A stretch of DNA of 64,000 nucleotides, from NCBI GenBank assembly GCA_016192145.1, contig JACPUT010000008.1:186001-250000 (forward strand). Direction: 5' to 3'. The position numbers were made by a program, and so were the translations under genes. The DNA is from Acidobacteriota bacterium (GTDB taxonomy: Bacteria > Acidobacteriota > Holophagae > Holophagales > Holophagaceae). Below the pieces are notes generated by a model. The model was not told the origin of the DNA. It searched no databases and saw nothing but the letters and a program-made list of their open reading frames with translations. Of the stretch, positions 37,554 through 47,158 are shown piece by piece (positions within the stretch are counted from its first letter, which is position 1; each line of letters starts with the position of its first letter).

Positions 37554-39401
37554 TCAGCCCTTCGCCCCCAGCTCCTTGAGCAGCCCCTGGATCTGATTCC
37601 GCACGCTCTGGGCCTGCTCCTCGCTGAGGTCGCCCTCGTCGGCTTCCAGGCCGGCCCGGAGGATGCCCTGGGCTTCCTTCTTGTCTCCCATCTGCGCCAA
37701 AGCGGCTCCGAGCTGGAAGTGGTTCATGACGGTGGGTTCCTTCTCCAGCACGGGATCCAGCAGTTCCAGCACTTCCTGGGGCTTCTGGAGGGCGAGGAGG
37801 AACTGGCCCAGCAGGCCGCGGGAACGGGACTCCAGTCCGGGCAGGGGCTGGGAGGCGAGGCGCTTCACTTCCCGCAGATCCGCTTCGGTGACGGTCTGGT
37901 GCAGCAGCTTGTGGGCCGAGCGCATGAGGGCGGCCTCGAAGGCGCCGCTGCTCTTGGGGTGGGCCTTGAGGAAGCCCTCCAGGGCCTTTTGGATCAGCGC
38001 CTCGTCGCTGAGCGCCATGGCGTGTTCCAGCACCAGGCGGAGGGCCTGGAAGCAGAGCCGGGGATGGCGCCTGCTGCGGCTGAAGGTGAGGGCGTCCTCC
38101 AGGTGGTTCTCGGGATCCCGCTGGAAATCCATGCGGAGCTCCAACCAGTCGGAGCGCTCGCTGCTGCCCTTGCGCTTCACGCGGCGGAGGATCTGATCGG
38201 CTTCCTCCAGCAGGCCCTCGGTGAGGAGGGTCTCCACTTCATCCAGGAGTCCCTGGGTGCCGGGTTTGCCATCCCGGGCGGCGCGGAGCTGGACGACGTT
38301 CTCCGCATCCAGCAGCAACAGCAGATCGTGATCCCCGGGGTGCTGCTGGAGCAGCTCATGAAGGATGGCGAAGGCCTTGGAGCGCTCCTCCAACACGAGG
38401 TACCCCTCGGCCAGATGCTCCCGCACCCCGGCATCGCCGGGGAGCATTTCCGTGGCGTCCTTGAAGATGGCCACCGCCTTGGCACCTTCCCCCCGGGCGA
38501 GGTGGACGGAGCCCAGGCGAAGCAGCGTCTCGCCATCCTTGCGGCGGGCCACGGCCTCCTGGGCGGCTTCGAGGGCGCCCTGGAGGTCCTCCTGGTGCTC
38601 CAGCAGCTCCGCGAGGAGCAGGCGGGGGTCGGCGTCGTCGGGGCGTAGGTCCGAGGCCTTGTTCAGGGCCTCCACGGCCTCGTCGGCGCGATCGGGGTCA
38701 TCCATGATGAGCCGGCCGAGCATCATCCAGGCCTCGAAGTGGCGGGGGCTCTGCTGGATGGCCCGGCGGGCCAGGGTCTCGGCGCTATCCCAGGCCTGGG
38801 CGGCCTCCTGGAGGCTCGCCACGGTGAAGAGCAACTCATAGTTCTTGGGGTCCTGCTGCAGGGCCTGATCCAGGCGTTCGGCGGCCTCGGGCAGGTTGCC
38901 CTGCTCCAGGAGGGCCGCCGTCTCCGCCAGGGCCCGGCGCAGCTGCGCCATGCTCTTGGGCCGGGCGATGGGCAGGATGCGGGCGCGGTAGCGGGTGAAC
39001 AGCTCCCGGGCCCGGATGAGGTGGAGGTTCTCGTCCACCAGGTGTTCCCAGCGATCGCTGAAGGCCTGGGGATCCAGCTGCTTGCGGGCGTCCATTTCCT
39101 GCACGAGGGCCATGAGTCCGTTGCGGAGCATCACTTCGGAGCGCTCCAGCTTGGCCAGCTGATCACTCACGGTCTCCAGGTAGGTCTCCACGCGCCGGAG
39201 CCCCTCCTCGAGATTGGTGATGCGCTCGATCAGGTGTTCTTCGAGATCCTCGCCCGCATCCTCCTCGCTCTCGTCCTCCCAGGTCTGGTCGCCCAGGACG
39301 ATCATCAGCCGGGTGCCGCACTTCTGGCAGGTCTCCCGATCGCCGGGGTTCCAGGCGAGGCAGTTCTGACAGTAGGAGCCGGGGACTTGTTCAGTGGCCA
39401 T
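37554..39401 (-). CDS. Zinc-ribbon and TPR repeat protein
   Basis: A 615-residue protein. The N-terminus is a four-Cys zinc ribbon (Cys11, Cys14, Cys25, Cys28), then an acidic segment (DESEEDAGEDLEEHL) and a coiled coil (about 60-105). About ten TPR-like helix pairs follow (such as EAAERLDQALQQDPKNYELLFTVAS and AIFKDATEMLPGDAGVREHLAEGYL). No catalytic domain is seen, so it is probably a cytoplasmic scaffold. The zinc ribbon may bind nucleic acid or a partner. Repeat E7 starts 44 bp upstream of its ATG. Confidence 0.8.
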   Translation of the reverse strand: MATEQVPGSYCQNCLAWNPGDRETCQKCGTRLMIVLGDQTWEDESEEDAGEDLEEHLIERITNLEEGLRRVETYLETVSDQLAKLERSEVMLRNGLMALVQEMDARKQLDPQAFSDRWEHLVDENLHLIRARELFTRYRARILPIARPKSMAQLRRALAETAALLEQGNLPEAAERLDQALQQDPKNYELLFTVASLQEAAQAWDSAETLARRAIQQSPRHFEAWMMLGRLIMDDPDRADEAVEALNKASDLRPDDADPRLLLAELLEHQEDLQGALEAAQEAVARRKDGETLLRLGSVHLARGEGAKAVAIFKDATEMLPGDAGVREHLAEGYLVLEERSKAFAILHELLQQHPGDHDLLLLLDAENVVQLRAARDGKPGTQGLLDEVETLLTEGLLEEADQILRRVKRKGSSERSDWLELRMDFQRDPENHLEDALTFSRSRRHPRLCFQALRLVLEHAMALSDEALIQKALEGFLKAHPKSSGAFEAALMRSAHKLLHQTVTEADLREVKRLASQPLPGLESRSRGLLGQFLLALQKPQEVLELLDPVLEKEPTVMNHFQLGAALAQMGDKKEAQGILRAGLEADEGDLSEEQAQSVRNQIQGLLKELGAKG

Positions 39402-39444
39402 GGAAGGAGGATAGCGCCGCTCCGCCCAGGTGGTTGGGGGGGAA

Positions 39445-39549
39445 CGCGAAGAGCGCCAAGAACTGCGCTAAGAGCGCGAAGAAAGACCGCCAAGACTCAG
39501 GAATCTCCCTGCCTTGGTGCTCTTCGCGCTTTTCTTCGCGCTCTTCGCG
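39445..39549. repeat. E7: CGCGAAG inverted-repeat element upstream of the TPR gene
   Basis: The left arm has CGCGAAG at 39445 and 39475, CGCCAAG at 39454 and 39488, and CGCTAAG at 39466. Spacers are 2, 5, 2 and 6 nt. The right arm has CTTGGTG at 39513 and CTTCGCG at 39522, 39534 and 39543, with spacers 2, 5 and 2. The unit closest to the loop is the CCAAG variant on both sides. The right end is 15 bp after the formate dehydrogenase stop, on that gene's transcript. Confidence 0.83.
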
Positions 39550-39563
39550 TTCCAATGCCGTTT

Positions 39564-42230
39564 CTACGCTTGGACCATCTTCCGGATGCGCACGGCCGTG
39601 CGCTTGAATTCGGGGGTGTGGGTCTTGGGGTCCCTTCCGGGGCCCATGGCCCGGTTCACGAAGGCCTTGGCGGAGTGGAAGATGCCGAAGGGCTCGCCGG
39701 GGCGCACGCGGTCGGTGAGGTGGGCGTGGGCCTGGAAGGCGCCGTGGTGGCTTTCCACGGTGACTTCCTCGTCGTCCAGGACGCCCAGGGCGGCGGCGTC
39801 GGCGGGGTTCAGCTCCAGGACGTCATCCCGGGTGAGCTTCGTGTTCTCCGTGCGGACGGTCATGGTGCCGGCGTTGAAGTGCTGGAGGGAGCGGCCCGTG
39901 TTGAGGAGGAAGGGAAAGGCCTCGTCCACCACCTCGGCGCTGGGGTGGAAGGCGATGGGGCGGAACTGGGCCCGGTCGCCCACGGGGAAGGTCTTCGCGT
40001 GGAGGATGGACGTGCCCGGGTGCAGCTCGTCGGGGCAGGGCCATTGGAGGCCGCCTGGGTGCTCCAGGCGGTGGTAGGCCACGCCGGCCACGGCGGTCCA
40101 GAGCTTGCGGACTTCGTTCCAGACATCTTCGGGGCTGTGGTATTGGAATTGATCCCCCACGCCCAGGCGCTTGGCCAGCTCCAGGAGGATGTCCAGGTCG
40201 CTGCGGCTCTGCCCCCGGGGGGCGATGGCGGCGCGCACTCGCTGCACGCGGCGCTCGCCGTTCATGAAGGTGCCCTCCTTCTCGAAGGTGCTGGCGGCGG
40301 GCAGGAAGACGGTGCCGAAGGCCTTGGCGGTCTCCGTCATGAAGAGATCGACGACGACCATGCCCTCGAGCTGGGCCAGGGCCGCGGCGGTGCGGTGGGC
40401 GTTGGCGGTGGTGAGGTAGAGGTCGTAGCCGAACACGAGCATGGCCCGGAGTCGGCCCTCGCCCGCGGCGTCCAGCATCTCCAGCAGGTCCAGGCCGGGC
40501 GGGGGCAGGGGCCCCCACAGGGCCTCGTGCTTGGCGATGACCTGGTCGTAGGGCTGGTAGCCCGTGAGCCGCTTGGGCTCGCAGCCCATCTGGGCGCAGC
40601 CCTGCACGTTATTTTGGCCCCGGAGCGGATTCACGCCGGATCCGGGCTTGCCCAAGTTACCCGTAAGCAGGGCGAGGTGGACGAGGGCGAGGATGCCGTC
40701 GGAGCCCTGCACCTGCTCGGTGACGCCCAGGCCGTTGCACATGTAGGCGGGGCCCGTGGTGGCGTAGAGGCGGGCGGCCTTGCGGATGTCGTCGGCGTCC
40801 ACGCCGCAGGTGGCCGCGGCCCGTTCCGGCGCCCATTCCTGCAGGGAGGCCAGGTAGGCCTCGAAGCCCTCGGTGCGGGCGGCCACGAAGGGGTGGTCAT
40901 AGAGCCCCTCGTTCACGATGACGTGGGCCAGGGCTTGGAAGAGGGGGATGTTGGTGCCGGGCCGTGGTCTCAGGTGCACGGTGGCGAGCTCCGCCAGCTC
41001 CGTGCGCCGGGGGTCGATGACGATGAGGGGCATGCCCTTCAGGGCCCGGTGCTTGATGCGCAGGCCCACGATGGGGTGGTTTTCCGTGGGGTTGGCGCCC
41101 ACCACCATGACGAGCGCGGCGAGGTCGATGTCGGCGAAGCTGTTGGTGGCGGCGCCCGTGCCCAGCGCCAGACCCAGCCCCGCGGCGCTGGGGGCGTGGC
41201 AGACGCGGGCGCAGCAATCCACGTTGCCGGTGCCGAGGCCCACCCGGGCCAGCTTCTGGGTGAGGAAGGCCTCCTCGTTGGTGCCGCGGGAGGAGCCCAG
41301 CACCCCGATGGCAGTGGGGCCGTGCGCTTCCTTCACCCGCAGGAGCAGGGCGGCGGCCTCGTCCAGGGCCTCGTCCCAGGTCACGGCCTCCCACTCGCCC
41401 CCGCGGCGGACCATGGGGGAGGTGACGCGGTCCTCGGCGTCGTTGAAGCCCAGGCCGAAGCGGCCCTTCACGCAGAGGTGGCCCCGGTTCACGGGGGCGT
41501 CCTGGGCGGGGCGGATGTCCACGAGGCGGTCGCTGGTGCTGCCGATCTCCAGTTCGCAGCCGGTGCCGCAGTAGGAGCAGACGGAACGGGTCCAGGTGAT
41601 GGGGGTGCCGTGCCGGTAGCGGGCCCAATCCTGGATGGCACCCGTGGGGCAGGTGTCGGCGCAGGCGCCGCAGCTCACGCAGGGGCTGTCCAGGAGGCGG
41701 CCGGCGTCGCCGGGTTCCACGTGGGCCTCGGCGCCCCGGCCCACCACCTTCCAGATGGAGTGGCCCTGCACTTCCTCGCAGATGTGGACGCAGCGGTAGC
41801 AATCCACGCAGCGGTTCATGTCCAGGCGCAGGTAGGGATGGGATTCGTCCAACTTCGAGGGCACCCAGGGGCCCGTGGCGGGCACTTGGTAATGCAGCAG
41901 GAGGCGATGGAAGGGGTGATCCGGATCCAGGGCGGGAATCTCCCCCGGATACCGGCGGGCCAGCATCTCGATCAGCCCCTTGCGGTAGCCCTCCAAGGCC
42001 TCGCCATGGGTGTGCACGGACATACCTTCGGCCACGGGCGTGGCACAGGCGCACAGGGGCCGTTCCTGGCCGTCCACCTCCACCTCGCAGAGGCGGCAGG
42101 CGCTGGCGGGTTGCATGCGCGCGTCGTGGCAGAGCGTGGGCACGTTGAGCCCGTGGGCCCGCAGCGCCTGCAGGAGGGTGGCGCCCTCGGGGGCGTCGAC
42201 GGGGGTGCCGTTCAGGAGGAGGCGGACCAT
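39564..42230 (-). CDS. Formate dehydrogenase alpha subunit (NuoG-like N-terminus plus molybdopterin domain)
   Basis: An 888-residue soluble molybdo-enzyme subunit oxidising formate to CO2. The order is a [2Fe-2S] domain (CRLCEVEVDG), a His-Cys region, two [4Fe-4S] motifs (CVDCYRCVHIC and CVSCGACADTCPTGAI), and the domain-I cluster of the Mo-bis-MGD part (CSYCGTGCELEI). The active-site loop DCCARVCHAPSAAG has Cys, not selenocysteine, as Mo ligand. This layout fits FdhF/FdsA-type alpha subunits. No beta/gamma subunits, fdhD or Mo-cofactor genes are adjacent. The start could also be at 42266-42269, since the ATG at 42230 has no clear ribosome site. Confidence 0.92.
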   Translation of the reverse strand: MVRLLLNGTPVDAPEGATLLQALRAHGLNVPTLCHDARMQPASACRLCEVEVDGQERPLCACATPVAEGMSVHTHGEALEGYRKGLIEMLARRYPGEIPALDPDHPFHRLLLHYQVPATGPWVPSKLDESHPYLRLDMNRCVDCYRCVHICEEVQGHSIWKVVGRGAEAHVEPGDAGRLLDSPCVSCGACADTCPTGAIQDWARYRHGTPITWTRSVCSYCGTGCELEIGSTSDRLVDIRPAQDAPVNRGHLCVKGRFGLGFNDAEDRVTSPMVRRGGEWEAVTWDEALDEAAALLLRVKEAHGPTAIGVLGSSRGTNEEAFLTQKLARVGLGTGNVDCCARVCHAPSAAGLGLALGTGAATNSFADIDLAALVMVVGANPTENHPIVGLRIKHRALKGMPLIVIDPRRTELAELATVHLRPRPGTNIPLFQALAHVIVNEGLYDHPFVAARTEGFEAYLASLQEWAPERAAATCGVDADDIRKAARLYATTGPAYMCNGLGVTEQVQGSDGILALVHLALLTGNLGKPGSGVNPLRGQNNVQGCAQMGCEPKRLTGYQPYDQVIAKHEALWGPLPPPGLDLLEMLDAAGEGRLRAMLVFGYDLYLTTANAHRTAAALAQLEGMVVVDLFMTETAKAFGTVFLPAASTFEKEGTFMNGERRVQRVRAAIAPRGQSRSDLDILLELAKRLGVGDQFQYHSPEDVWNEVRKLWTAVAGVAYHRLEHPGGLQWPCPDELHPGTSILHAKTFPVGDRAQFRPIAFHPSAEVVDEAFPFLLNTGRSLQHFNAGTMTVRTENTKLTRDDVLELNPADAAALGVLDDEEVTVESHHGAFQAHAHLTDRVRPGEPFGIFHSAKAFVNRAMGPGRDPKTHTPEFKRTAVRIRKMVQA

Positions 42231-42308
42231 GGAGCAAAGGTGCGCTCTGGGGCCTGTGATGGTCATCAACCTGTGCGGCGAGGCCTTTTCATGGGCGGAA
42301 ACCGGCCC

Positions 42309-43658
42309 TCAATCCACTCGCAGAGCTACGGGATCGGCCTCGCCGCCATCCTCATAGCGCTGAACGGCCGTGGCGCGCCCCTGTTCGAGCGTAAAGCGGA
42401 GGCGCATTTCCTGGCCGGGTAGGAAGAAGGTGGTGGGCGAGGCGGCTTCGAGGGCCACGGGTTCCCCGCCATTGTGCCGACTCACGAGGCGACCCCCTTC
42501 GAGGGAGAGGACGCGCTGGCCGGAGGGGCCAACGTAGGTGCCGGCCAGGGGAGCCAGGTGCTCCGGGCCGAGGGCCACGGCGGCCGGTTCGAGCAAGGGC
42601 TTGCCTTGGGCGAGGGCCAGCATCCGCCGGCTCAGATATTCCGCGGCCACGGTGCGATGGGCGCCGAACTGGTCCCCGTTGTGGAGCACCACGGCCACGG
42701 CCCGGGCTTCGGGATCGGCCTCCAGCTCCCCGTGGAAGCCGAAAATGTCGCCGCCGTGCCCGTAGAGGATATGGCCATTGGAGGTGCGGATGAAGAGGCC
42801 GAAGCCGTACTCCGTCGCATGCCCGTTGGCGGTGCGGAAGGGGGTGGTCATGCGCCTGTAGGTTTCAGGCTTCAGCAGCTTTCCCCCGTGCAGGGCTTCA
42901 GCGAAGGCGGCAAGGTCATCCACGGTGCTGGTCATGCATCCATCCGTGTAGGCGCCATCCAGGTAGGCGATGAAGGCGGGATGGGCCCCGTTCGTGTAAC
43001 CCGTCACGAGGCCCGGAGTAAGGGCGTCGGGATCGCCGCCGCTGGTATGCCGGAGGCCCAAAGGTCCCGTGATCCGGGCGGCCAGTTCCTGGGGGAAGGC
43101 GCGCCCGGTGGCCGCAACGATGAGCTGGCCGAGAAGGAGGTAGCCGCTGTTGCTGTAGCGGAAGGCCGATCCGGGCTCGAATTGAAGGGGCCAGGATCGA
43201 AAGGTGTTGATGAGCTGATCCAGACTCAGGCGTTTGGTACGCAGGGCTCCGTAGCCGCCTTGGGGGCCGCTCAAGTAGTCGGTGATGCCCGAAGTGTGGC
43301 TGAGGAGGTGGGCCACGGTGACTTTCTCCCAGGCCTTGGGCGCGTCCTTGAGGTAGGCAGAGATCGGGGAATCGAGGGCGAGCTTCCCCTCCTCCACCAA
43401 CTGGAGCACCACCACCGCTACAAATGTTTTAGTGATGGAGCCGATGCGGAAGACGTGATCGGGCCGCATGGCCACGCCGAGCTCCAGGCTCGCCATTCCG
43501 TAGGCCTTGCGGACCTGCACTTTCCCATTCGTCCTCAGCAGCGCTGCAACCCCAGGTTGGTCCGGAGCGAAGTGGCGGGCGAAGAGTTCATCCACAGGTT
43601 CGCCGGCGAACACGGCTAGGCCGCAGGCGAGGAGGCTGGGAAGGGCGCGGAAGGCCAT
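42309..43658 (-). CDS. Exported serine hydrolase, beta-lactamase family
   Basis: A 449-residue protein with a signal peptide (MAFRALPSLLACGLAVFAG). Active-site motifs are SITK (nucleophile Ser in RIGSITKTFVAVVV near residue 75), YSN in FRYSNSGYLLLGQL, and GHGG in HILYGHGGDIFGFHG. After residue 350 comes a lipocalin-like C-terminal domain (LAPLAGTYVGPSGQRVLSL) often seen in this family. Substrate unknown. It is a distant paralogue of the hydrolase at 36326, differing in the tail domain. It lies 79 bp upstream of the formate dehydrogenase. Confidence 0.88.
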   Translation of the reverse strand: MAFRALPSLLACGLAVFAGEPVDELFARHFAPDQPGVAALLRTNGKVQVRKAYGMASLELGVAMRPDHVFRIGSITKTFVAVVVLQLVEEGKLALDSPISAYLKDAPKAWEKVTVAHLLSHTSGITDYLSGPQGGYGALRTKRLSLDQLINTFRSWPLQFEPGSAFRYSNSGYLLLGQLIVAATGRAFPQELAARITGPLGLRHTSGGDPDALTPGLVTGYTNGAHPAFIAYLDGAYTDGCMTSTVDDLAAFAEALHGGKLLKPETYRRMTTPFRTANGHATEYGFGLFIRTSNGHILYGHGGDIFGFHGELEADPEARAVAVVLHNGDQFGAHRTVAAEYLSRRMLALAQGKPLLEPAAVALGPEHLAPLAGTYVGPSGQRVLSLEGGRLVSRHNGGEPVALEAASPTTFFLPGQEMRLRFTLEQGRATAVQRYEDGGEADPVALRVD

Positions 43659-43711
43659 GAAGGGATCCTTGAAGTTGGCCCTTCAGAAAACCAGATTAGG
43701 AGGGACAAGAA

Positions 43712-43734
43712 AAGGCCCCGCGATGCGGGGCCTT
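43712..43734 (-). terminator. Rho-independent terminator of pckG
   Basis: A 10-bp perfect stem (AAGGCCCCGC / GCGGGGCCTT) with a 3-nt loop is followed on the minus strand by TTTTCTT shortly after the stem. It lies 23 bp beyond the PEP carboxykinase stop. Confidence 0.9.
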
Positions 43735-43756
43735 GGCGGTACGGTTCGGGACCGAA

Positions 43757-45610
43757 CTACTCGATCTCGGTCTCAGGCATGTCCATCTTCTTGGGCGTGC
43801 GCCACAGGGCGGAGAGCAGGAGCTGGCGCATGGGGGGAAACTCCTTGGGGAGGCGGTCGAAGAGCTGCTCGAAGAGCTCCTCGTGGAGCAGGAGCTCCCG
43901 ACGCCACTCCTCGCGGTTGATGGCGGTGAGCTCGGAGTAGCGGCTCTCGTCCAGGCCCTTGATGCCGGTGAGATCCAGATCCTCCTTGCGGGGCATCCAG
44001 CCCAGGGGCGTCTCCATGGCGAAGGCCTTGCTGTGGACGCGGTCCACGATCCAGTTCAGCACGCGCATGTTCTCGGTGTAGCCGGGCCACAGGAACTTGC
44101 CGTCGCTGCCTTTGCGGAACCAGTTCACGATGAACATCTTGGGCGGGTTGGTGAGCTCGCGGCCGATCTGGAGCCAGTGGTCGAAGTAGTCGCCCATGTG
44201 GTAGCCGCAGAATGGCAGCATGGCGAAGGGATCGCGGCGCACCTGGCCGATGGTGCCGGCGGCGGCCGCGGTCATCTCGCTTCCGATGGTGGCGGCGAAG
44301 TAGACGCCGAAGCTCCAGTTCACGGCCTGCATCACCAGGGGAACCGTCGTCGCGCGGCGGCCGCCGTAGATGAAGGCGCTGATGGGGACGCCCGCGGGAT
44401 CCTCCCACTTGGGGTCGATGGTGGGGCACTGGGCGGCGGGGGCCGTGAAGCGGCTGTTCGGATGGGCCGCGGGCTTGCCGGAGGTCTTGTCGTAGGGCTT
44501 GCCGTTCCAGTCGGTGAGGCCTTCGGGCACTTCTTCCGTCATGCCCTCCCACCACACGTCGCCGTCGGCGGTCATGGCCACGTTCGTGAAGATGGTGTTC
44601 TTCGTGATCGTGAGCATGGCGTTGGGGTTGGACTTCATGGAGGTGCCGGGGGCCACGCCGAAGAAACCGGCCTCGGGGTTGATGGCGTAGAGGCGGCCGT
44701 CCTTGCCAGGCTTGATCCAGGCGATGTCATCGCCCACGGTCGTGACCTTGCACTGCTTCATGGCCTCGGGGCTCTGGATCATGGCGAAGTTGGTCTTGCC
44801 GCAGGCCGATGGGAAGGCGGCGGCCACGTAGGTCTTTTCGCCGTTCTTCTCCATGCCGAGGATCAGCATGTGCTCGGCCAGCCAGCCCTCTTCGCGGGCC
44901 ATGTTGGAGGCGATGCGCAGGGCGAAGCACTTCTTCCCCAGCAGGGCGTTGCCGCCGTAACCGGAGCCGAAGGACCAGATCTCCCGGGTCTCGGGGAAGT
45001 GGCAGATGTACTTGTTGTCGGGGTTGCAGGGCCAGGCCACGTCCTTCTGGCCCTCGGCCAGGGGGGCGCCGATGCTGTGCAGGGCGGGGACGAAGTCACC
45101 ATCGCCGAGCACGTCGAAGACGGCCTTGCCCATGCGGGTCATGATCTTCATGTTCACGGCCACGTAAGGGCTATCCGTGAGCTCCACCCCGATATGGGCG
45201 ATCTTGGAGCCCAGGGGGCCCATGCTGAAGGGCACGACGTAGAGGGTGCGGCCCTTCATGCAGCCCTTGAAGAGGCCGCGCAGCTTGGCCTTCATCTCCG
45301 CGGGCGCCATCCAGTTGTTGTTCGGGCCGGCGTCCTCCTTGCGGGTGGGGCACACGAAGGTGCGATCCTCCACGCGGGCCACGTCGCCGGGATCCGAGAG
45401 GGCGAGGTAGGAGTTGGGGCGCTTGGCGGGGTTCAGCTTCTTGAACGTGCCTGCGTCCACCATCATCTGGCAGAGACGGTCGTACTCCTCATCGGAGCCA
45501 TCGCACCAATACACGTCCTTGGGCTGGCAGAGTTCCACCACCTCTTCCACCCAGGTGATGAGCTTCTGATTCTTGACATGGCTCGGCACAGCCAATGCAG
45601 TCACGGACAT
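43757..45610 (-). CDS. pckG: Phosphoenolpyruvate carboxykinase, GTP-dependent
   Basis: A 617-residue enzyme interconverting oxaloacetate plus GTP and phosphoenolpyruvate plus CO2 plus GDP. The P-loop is [14 protein letters not shown] near residue 270, which holds the reactive Cys of the GTP class. The metal site is in VGDDIAWI and the nucleotide contact region is FFGVAPGTS ... [11 protein letters not shown]. Length fits the GTP family (about 600) and not the ATP family. The ATG at 45610 has GAGGAG upstream. It stands alone with its own terminator. Confidence 0.97.
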   Translation of the reverse strand: MSVTALAVPSHVKNQKLITWVEEVVELCQPKDVYWCDGSDEEYDRLCQMMVDAGTFKKLNPAKRPNSYLALSDPGDVARVEDRTFVCPTRKEDAGPNNNWMAPAEMKAKLRGLFKGCMKGRTLYVVPFSMGPLGSKIAHIGVELTDSPYVAVNMKIMTRMGKAVFDVLGDGDFVPALHSIGAPLAEGQKDVAWPCNPDNKYICHFPETREIWSFGSGYGGNALLGKKCFALRIASNMAREEGWLAEHMLILGMEKNGEKTYVAAAFPSACGKTNFAMIQSPEAMKQCKVTTVGDDIAWIKPGKDGRLYAINPEAGFFGVAPGTSMKSNPNAMLTITKNTIFTNVAMTADGDVWWEGMTEEVPEGLTDWNGKPYDKTSGKPAAHPNSRFTAPAAQCPTIDPKWEDPAGVPISAFIYGGRRATTVPLVMQAVNWSFGVYFAATIGSEMTAAAAGTIGQVRRDPFAMLPFCGYHMGDYFDHWLQIGRELTNPPKMFIVNWFRKGSDGKFLWPGYTENMRVLNWIVDRVHSKAFAMETPLGWMPRKEDLDLTGIKGLDESRYSELTAINREEWRRELLLHEELFEQLFDRLPKEFPPMRQLLLSALWRTPKKMDMPETEIE

Positions 45611-45715
45611 GAAAGATCTCCTCAAGGGATGCCCTGGGGCGAAAAAACCATTCTAGCGAGCGGGTCGGAGGGGGCAAACCACTGGTTTTGCCGAGGGGTG
45701 GGGTAGCCTGGACGG

Positions 45716-46477
45716 ATGCTTGAAAACTGGCTGAACCATCCCCATGCCATGCCTTGGCTCCTCGTCATGTGGGTGGCGGGCGTCCTGGGCAGCATCGGCC
45801 ACTGCGCGGGCATGTGCGGTCCCATCGTGGCGGCCTTTGGCATGGCCCAGGCCAAGCAGGGAGGCCGGCCCTGGGTGCGGCACCTCCAATTCCAGTTGGG
45901 CCGAGTCACTACCTACGCCATCCTCGGCGGCGCCATCGGGTACCTGGGCGGTTTCGCCCGGATCCAGAGCATCCAGGACATGCACGAATGCTGTCGGCCG
46001 GATGGGGCCGCCCTGGTCGCCGCCCAGGCCTGGCCCTGGCAAGTGTGGGTCAAACTGGGCATCGGTTTCCTGATGCTGCTGCTGGGCCTGTTCATGCTTT
46101 TGGGCCGCCGGGCGGACGCCCTCATGGAATTCCCGCTGCCCAAGCCCCTCCAGAACCTCCTCTCCAAGGGGCTCCGGGCCTCGGGCGCCCCCTGGTTCCT
46201 GGGCTTGCTCTGGGGGCTGATCCCCTGCGGCTTGGTCTACATGATGCTGTTGAAGAGCCTGGACGCCGGCACCTGGCGCATGGGCGCGGCCGGGATGGCG
46301 GCCTTCGGCTTCGGGAACATGCCCCTGTTGCTGGGGCTGGGTCTCGCCAGCACCAAGTTGAGCCAGGTCTGGAAATCCCGGCTATTGCGCCTGGGGGGCC
46401 TGACGGTGGCCCTCATGGGCGCCACCATCCTCTGGCAGGCCGTCACGCTCCTTCGCCTTCAAGCGGGCGGGGTCTGA
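45716..46477 (+). CDS. TauE/SafE-like (UreH-type) membrane transporter
   Basis: A 253-residue membrane protein with about six helices. GSIGHCAGMCGPIVAAF in helix 1 and GLLWGLIPCGLVYMMLL in helix 4 are the paired Cys-containing motifs of the UreH/DsbD-like sulfite exporter group. These proteins are often placed with cytochrome oxidase or metal-handling genes; no such neighbour is seen here. Two adjacent Cys (DMHECCRPD) in the loop could bind metal. Its cargo is not known. A TPR gene follows after 34 bp. Confidence 0.82.
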   Translation: MLENWLNHPHAMPWLLVMWVAGVLGSIGHCAGMCGPIVAAFGMAQAKQGGRPWVRHLQFQLGRVTTYAILGGAIGYLGGFARIQSIQDMHECCRPDGAALVAAQAWPWQVWVKLGIGFLMLLLGLFMLLGRRADALMEFPLPKPLQNLLSKGLRASGAPWFLGLLWGLIPCGLVYMMLLKSLDAGTWRMGAAGMAAFGFGNMPLLLGLGLASTKLSQVWKSRLLRLGGLTVALMGATILWQAVTLLRLQAGGV

Positions 46478-46511
46478 TTCCCCTTCCCTGGATTCAAGCC
46501 AGGTCTATCCT

Positions 46512-47045
46512 ATGGGCACCGAGGTCGGGATGAGTGAGGACCAGGACAAGCGGCAGGAAGCCATGGAGTGGGTGGGCAAGGCCTATCAGCTCCATATGAA
46601 GGGCGAGATCGAGAAGGCCGTCTCCCTCTACACCAAGAGCCTCGAAATCCACCCCACCGCCGAGGCCTACGAGTTCCGCGGTTGGGCCCGCAGCTTCGAA
46701 AAGGACTACGTGGCCGCCATCGAGGACTGCCACCGCGCCATCGATCTGGATCCCGAGTTCGGTGGTCCCTACAACGACATCGGCGCCTACCACATCGAGC
46801 AGGGCGAGCTGGACGACGCCGTGCCCTGGCTCCGCATGGCCCTCAAGGCCAAGCGCTATGAGAGCTACTGTTTTCCCCATTTCAACCTGGGCCGCATCTA
46901 CGAAACGAAGGGGCAACTGGAGAAGTCCCTGGAGCACTACAGGCAGGCCCTCGAAGAAAATCCCCGCTATGCGTTGGCGGCCAAGGCCGTGGACCGCGTG
47001 AAGGGGAAGCTGGCGGTGCGGGAGTCCGAGCCTTCGGCGAACTGA
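46512..47045 (+). CDS. Small TPR-repeat protein
   Basis: A 177-residue soluble protein made of about four TPR units (EWVGKAYQLHMKGEIEKAVSLYTKSLEIHPTA is the first; PHFNLGRIYETKGQLEKSLEHYRQALEENPRY the last). No signal peptide or catalytic domain. An in-frame ATG at 46530 (MSEDQDKRQEAMEW) is an alternative start. It probably acts as a protein-interaction module; partner unknown. Its TGA stop is 6 bp before repeat E8. Confidence 0.8.
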   Translation: MGTEVGMSEDQDKRQEAMEWVGKAYQLHMKGEIEKAVSLYTKSLEIHPTAEAYEFRGWARSFEKDYVAAIEDCHRAIDLDPEFGGPYNDIGAYHIEQGELDDAVPWLRMALKAKRYESYCFPHFNLGRIYETKGQLEKSLEHYRQALEENPRYALAAKAVDRVKGKLAVRESEPSAN

Positions 47046-47051
47046 GCTGAA

Positions 47052-47134
47052 CGCGGAGATCGCGGAGGGGCGCGGAGATCGCGGAGAAGGTATGCTTTTC
47101 TCCGCGTCCTCCGCGAAACTCCGCGTACTCCGCG
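47052..47134. repeat. E8: CGCGGAG inverted-repeat element
   Basis: CGCGGAG occurs at 47052, 47061, 47071 and 47080 with spacers 2, 3 and 2 nt. CTCCGCG occurs at 47100, 47109, 47119 and 47128 with spacers 2, 3 and 2 nt, an exact mirror. GCTGAA before and TTCAGC after extend the pairing. The loop is 13 nt. The outer stem includes the last two bases of the upstream gene's TGA stop codon. It lies between two same-strand genes, so it should be in the mRNA. Confidence 0.88.
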
Positions 47135-47158
47135 TTCAGCCCTTTTTCAGAGGTTTCC

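Noticed and set aside
39445-39549. E7 and E11 as ordinary rho-independent terminators
   Set aside because: The arms lack a T-run at the end, contain spaced repeated units and have loops of 17-18 nt, unlike the simple stems plus T-runs seen at 14675, 28179, 43712 and 49621.
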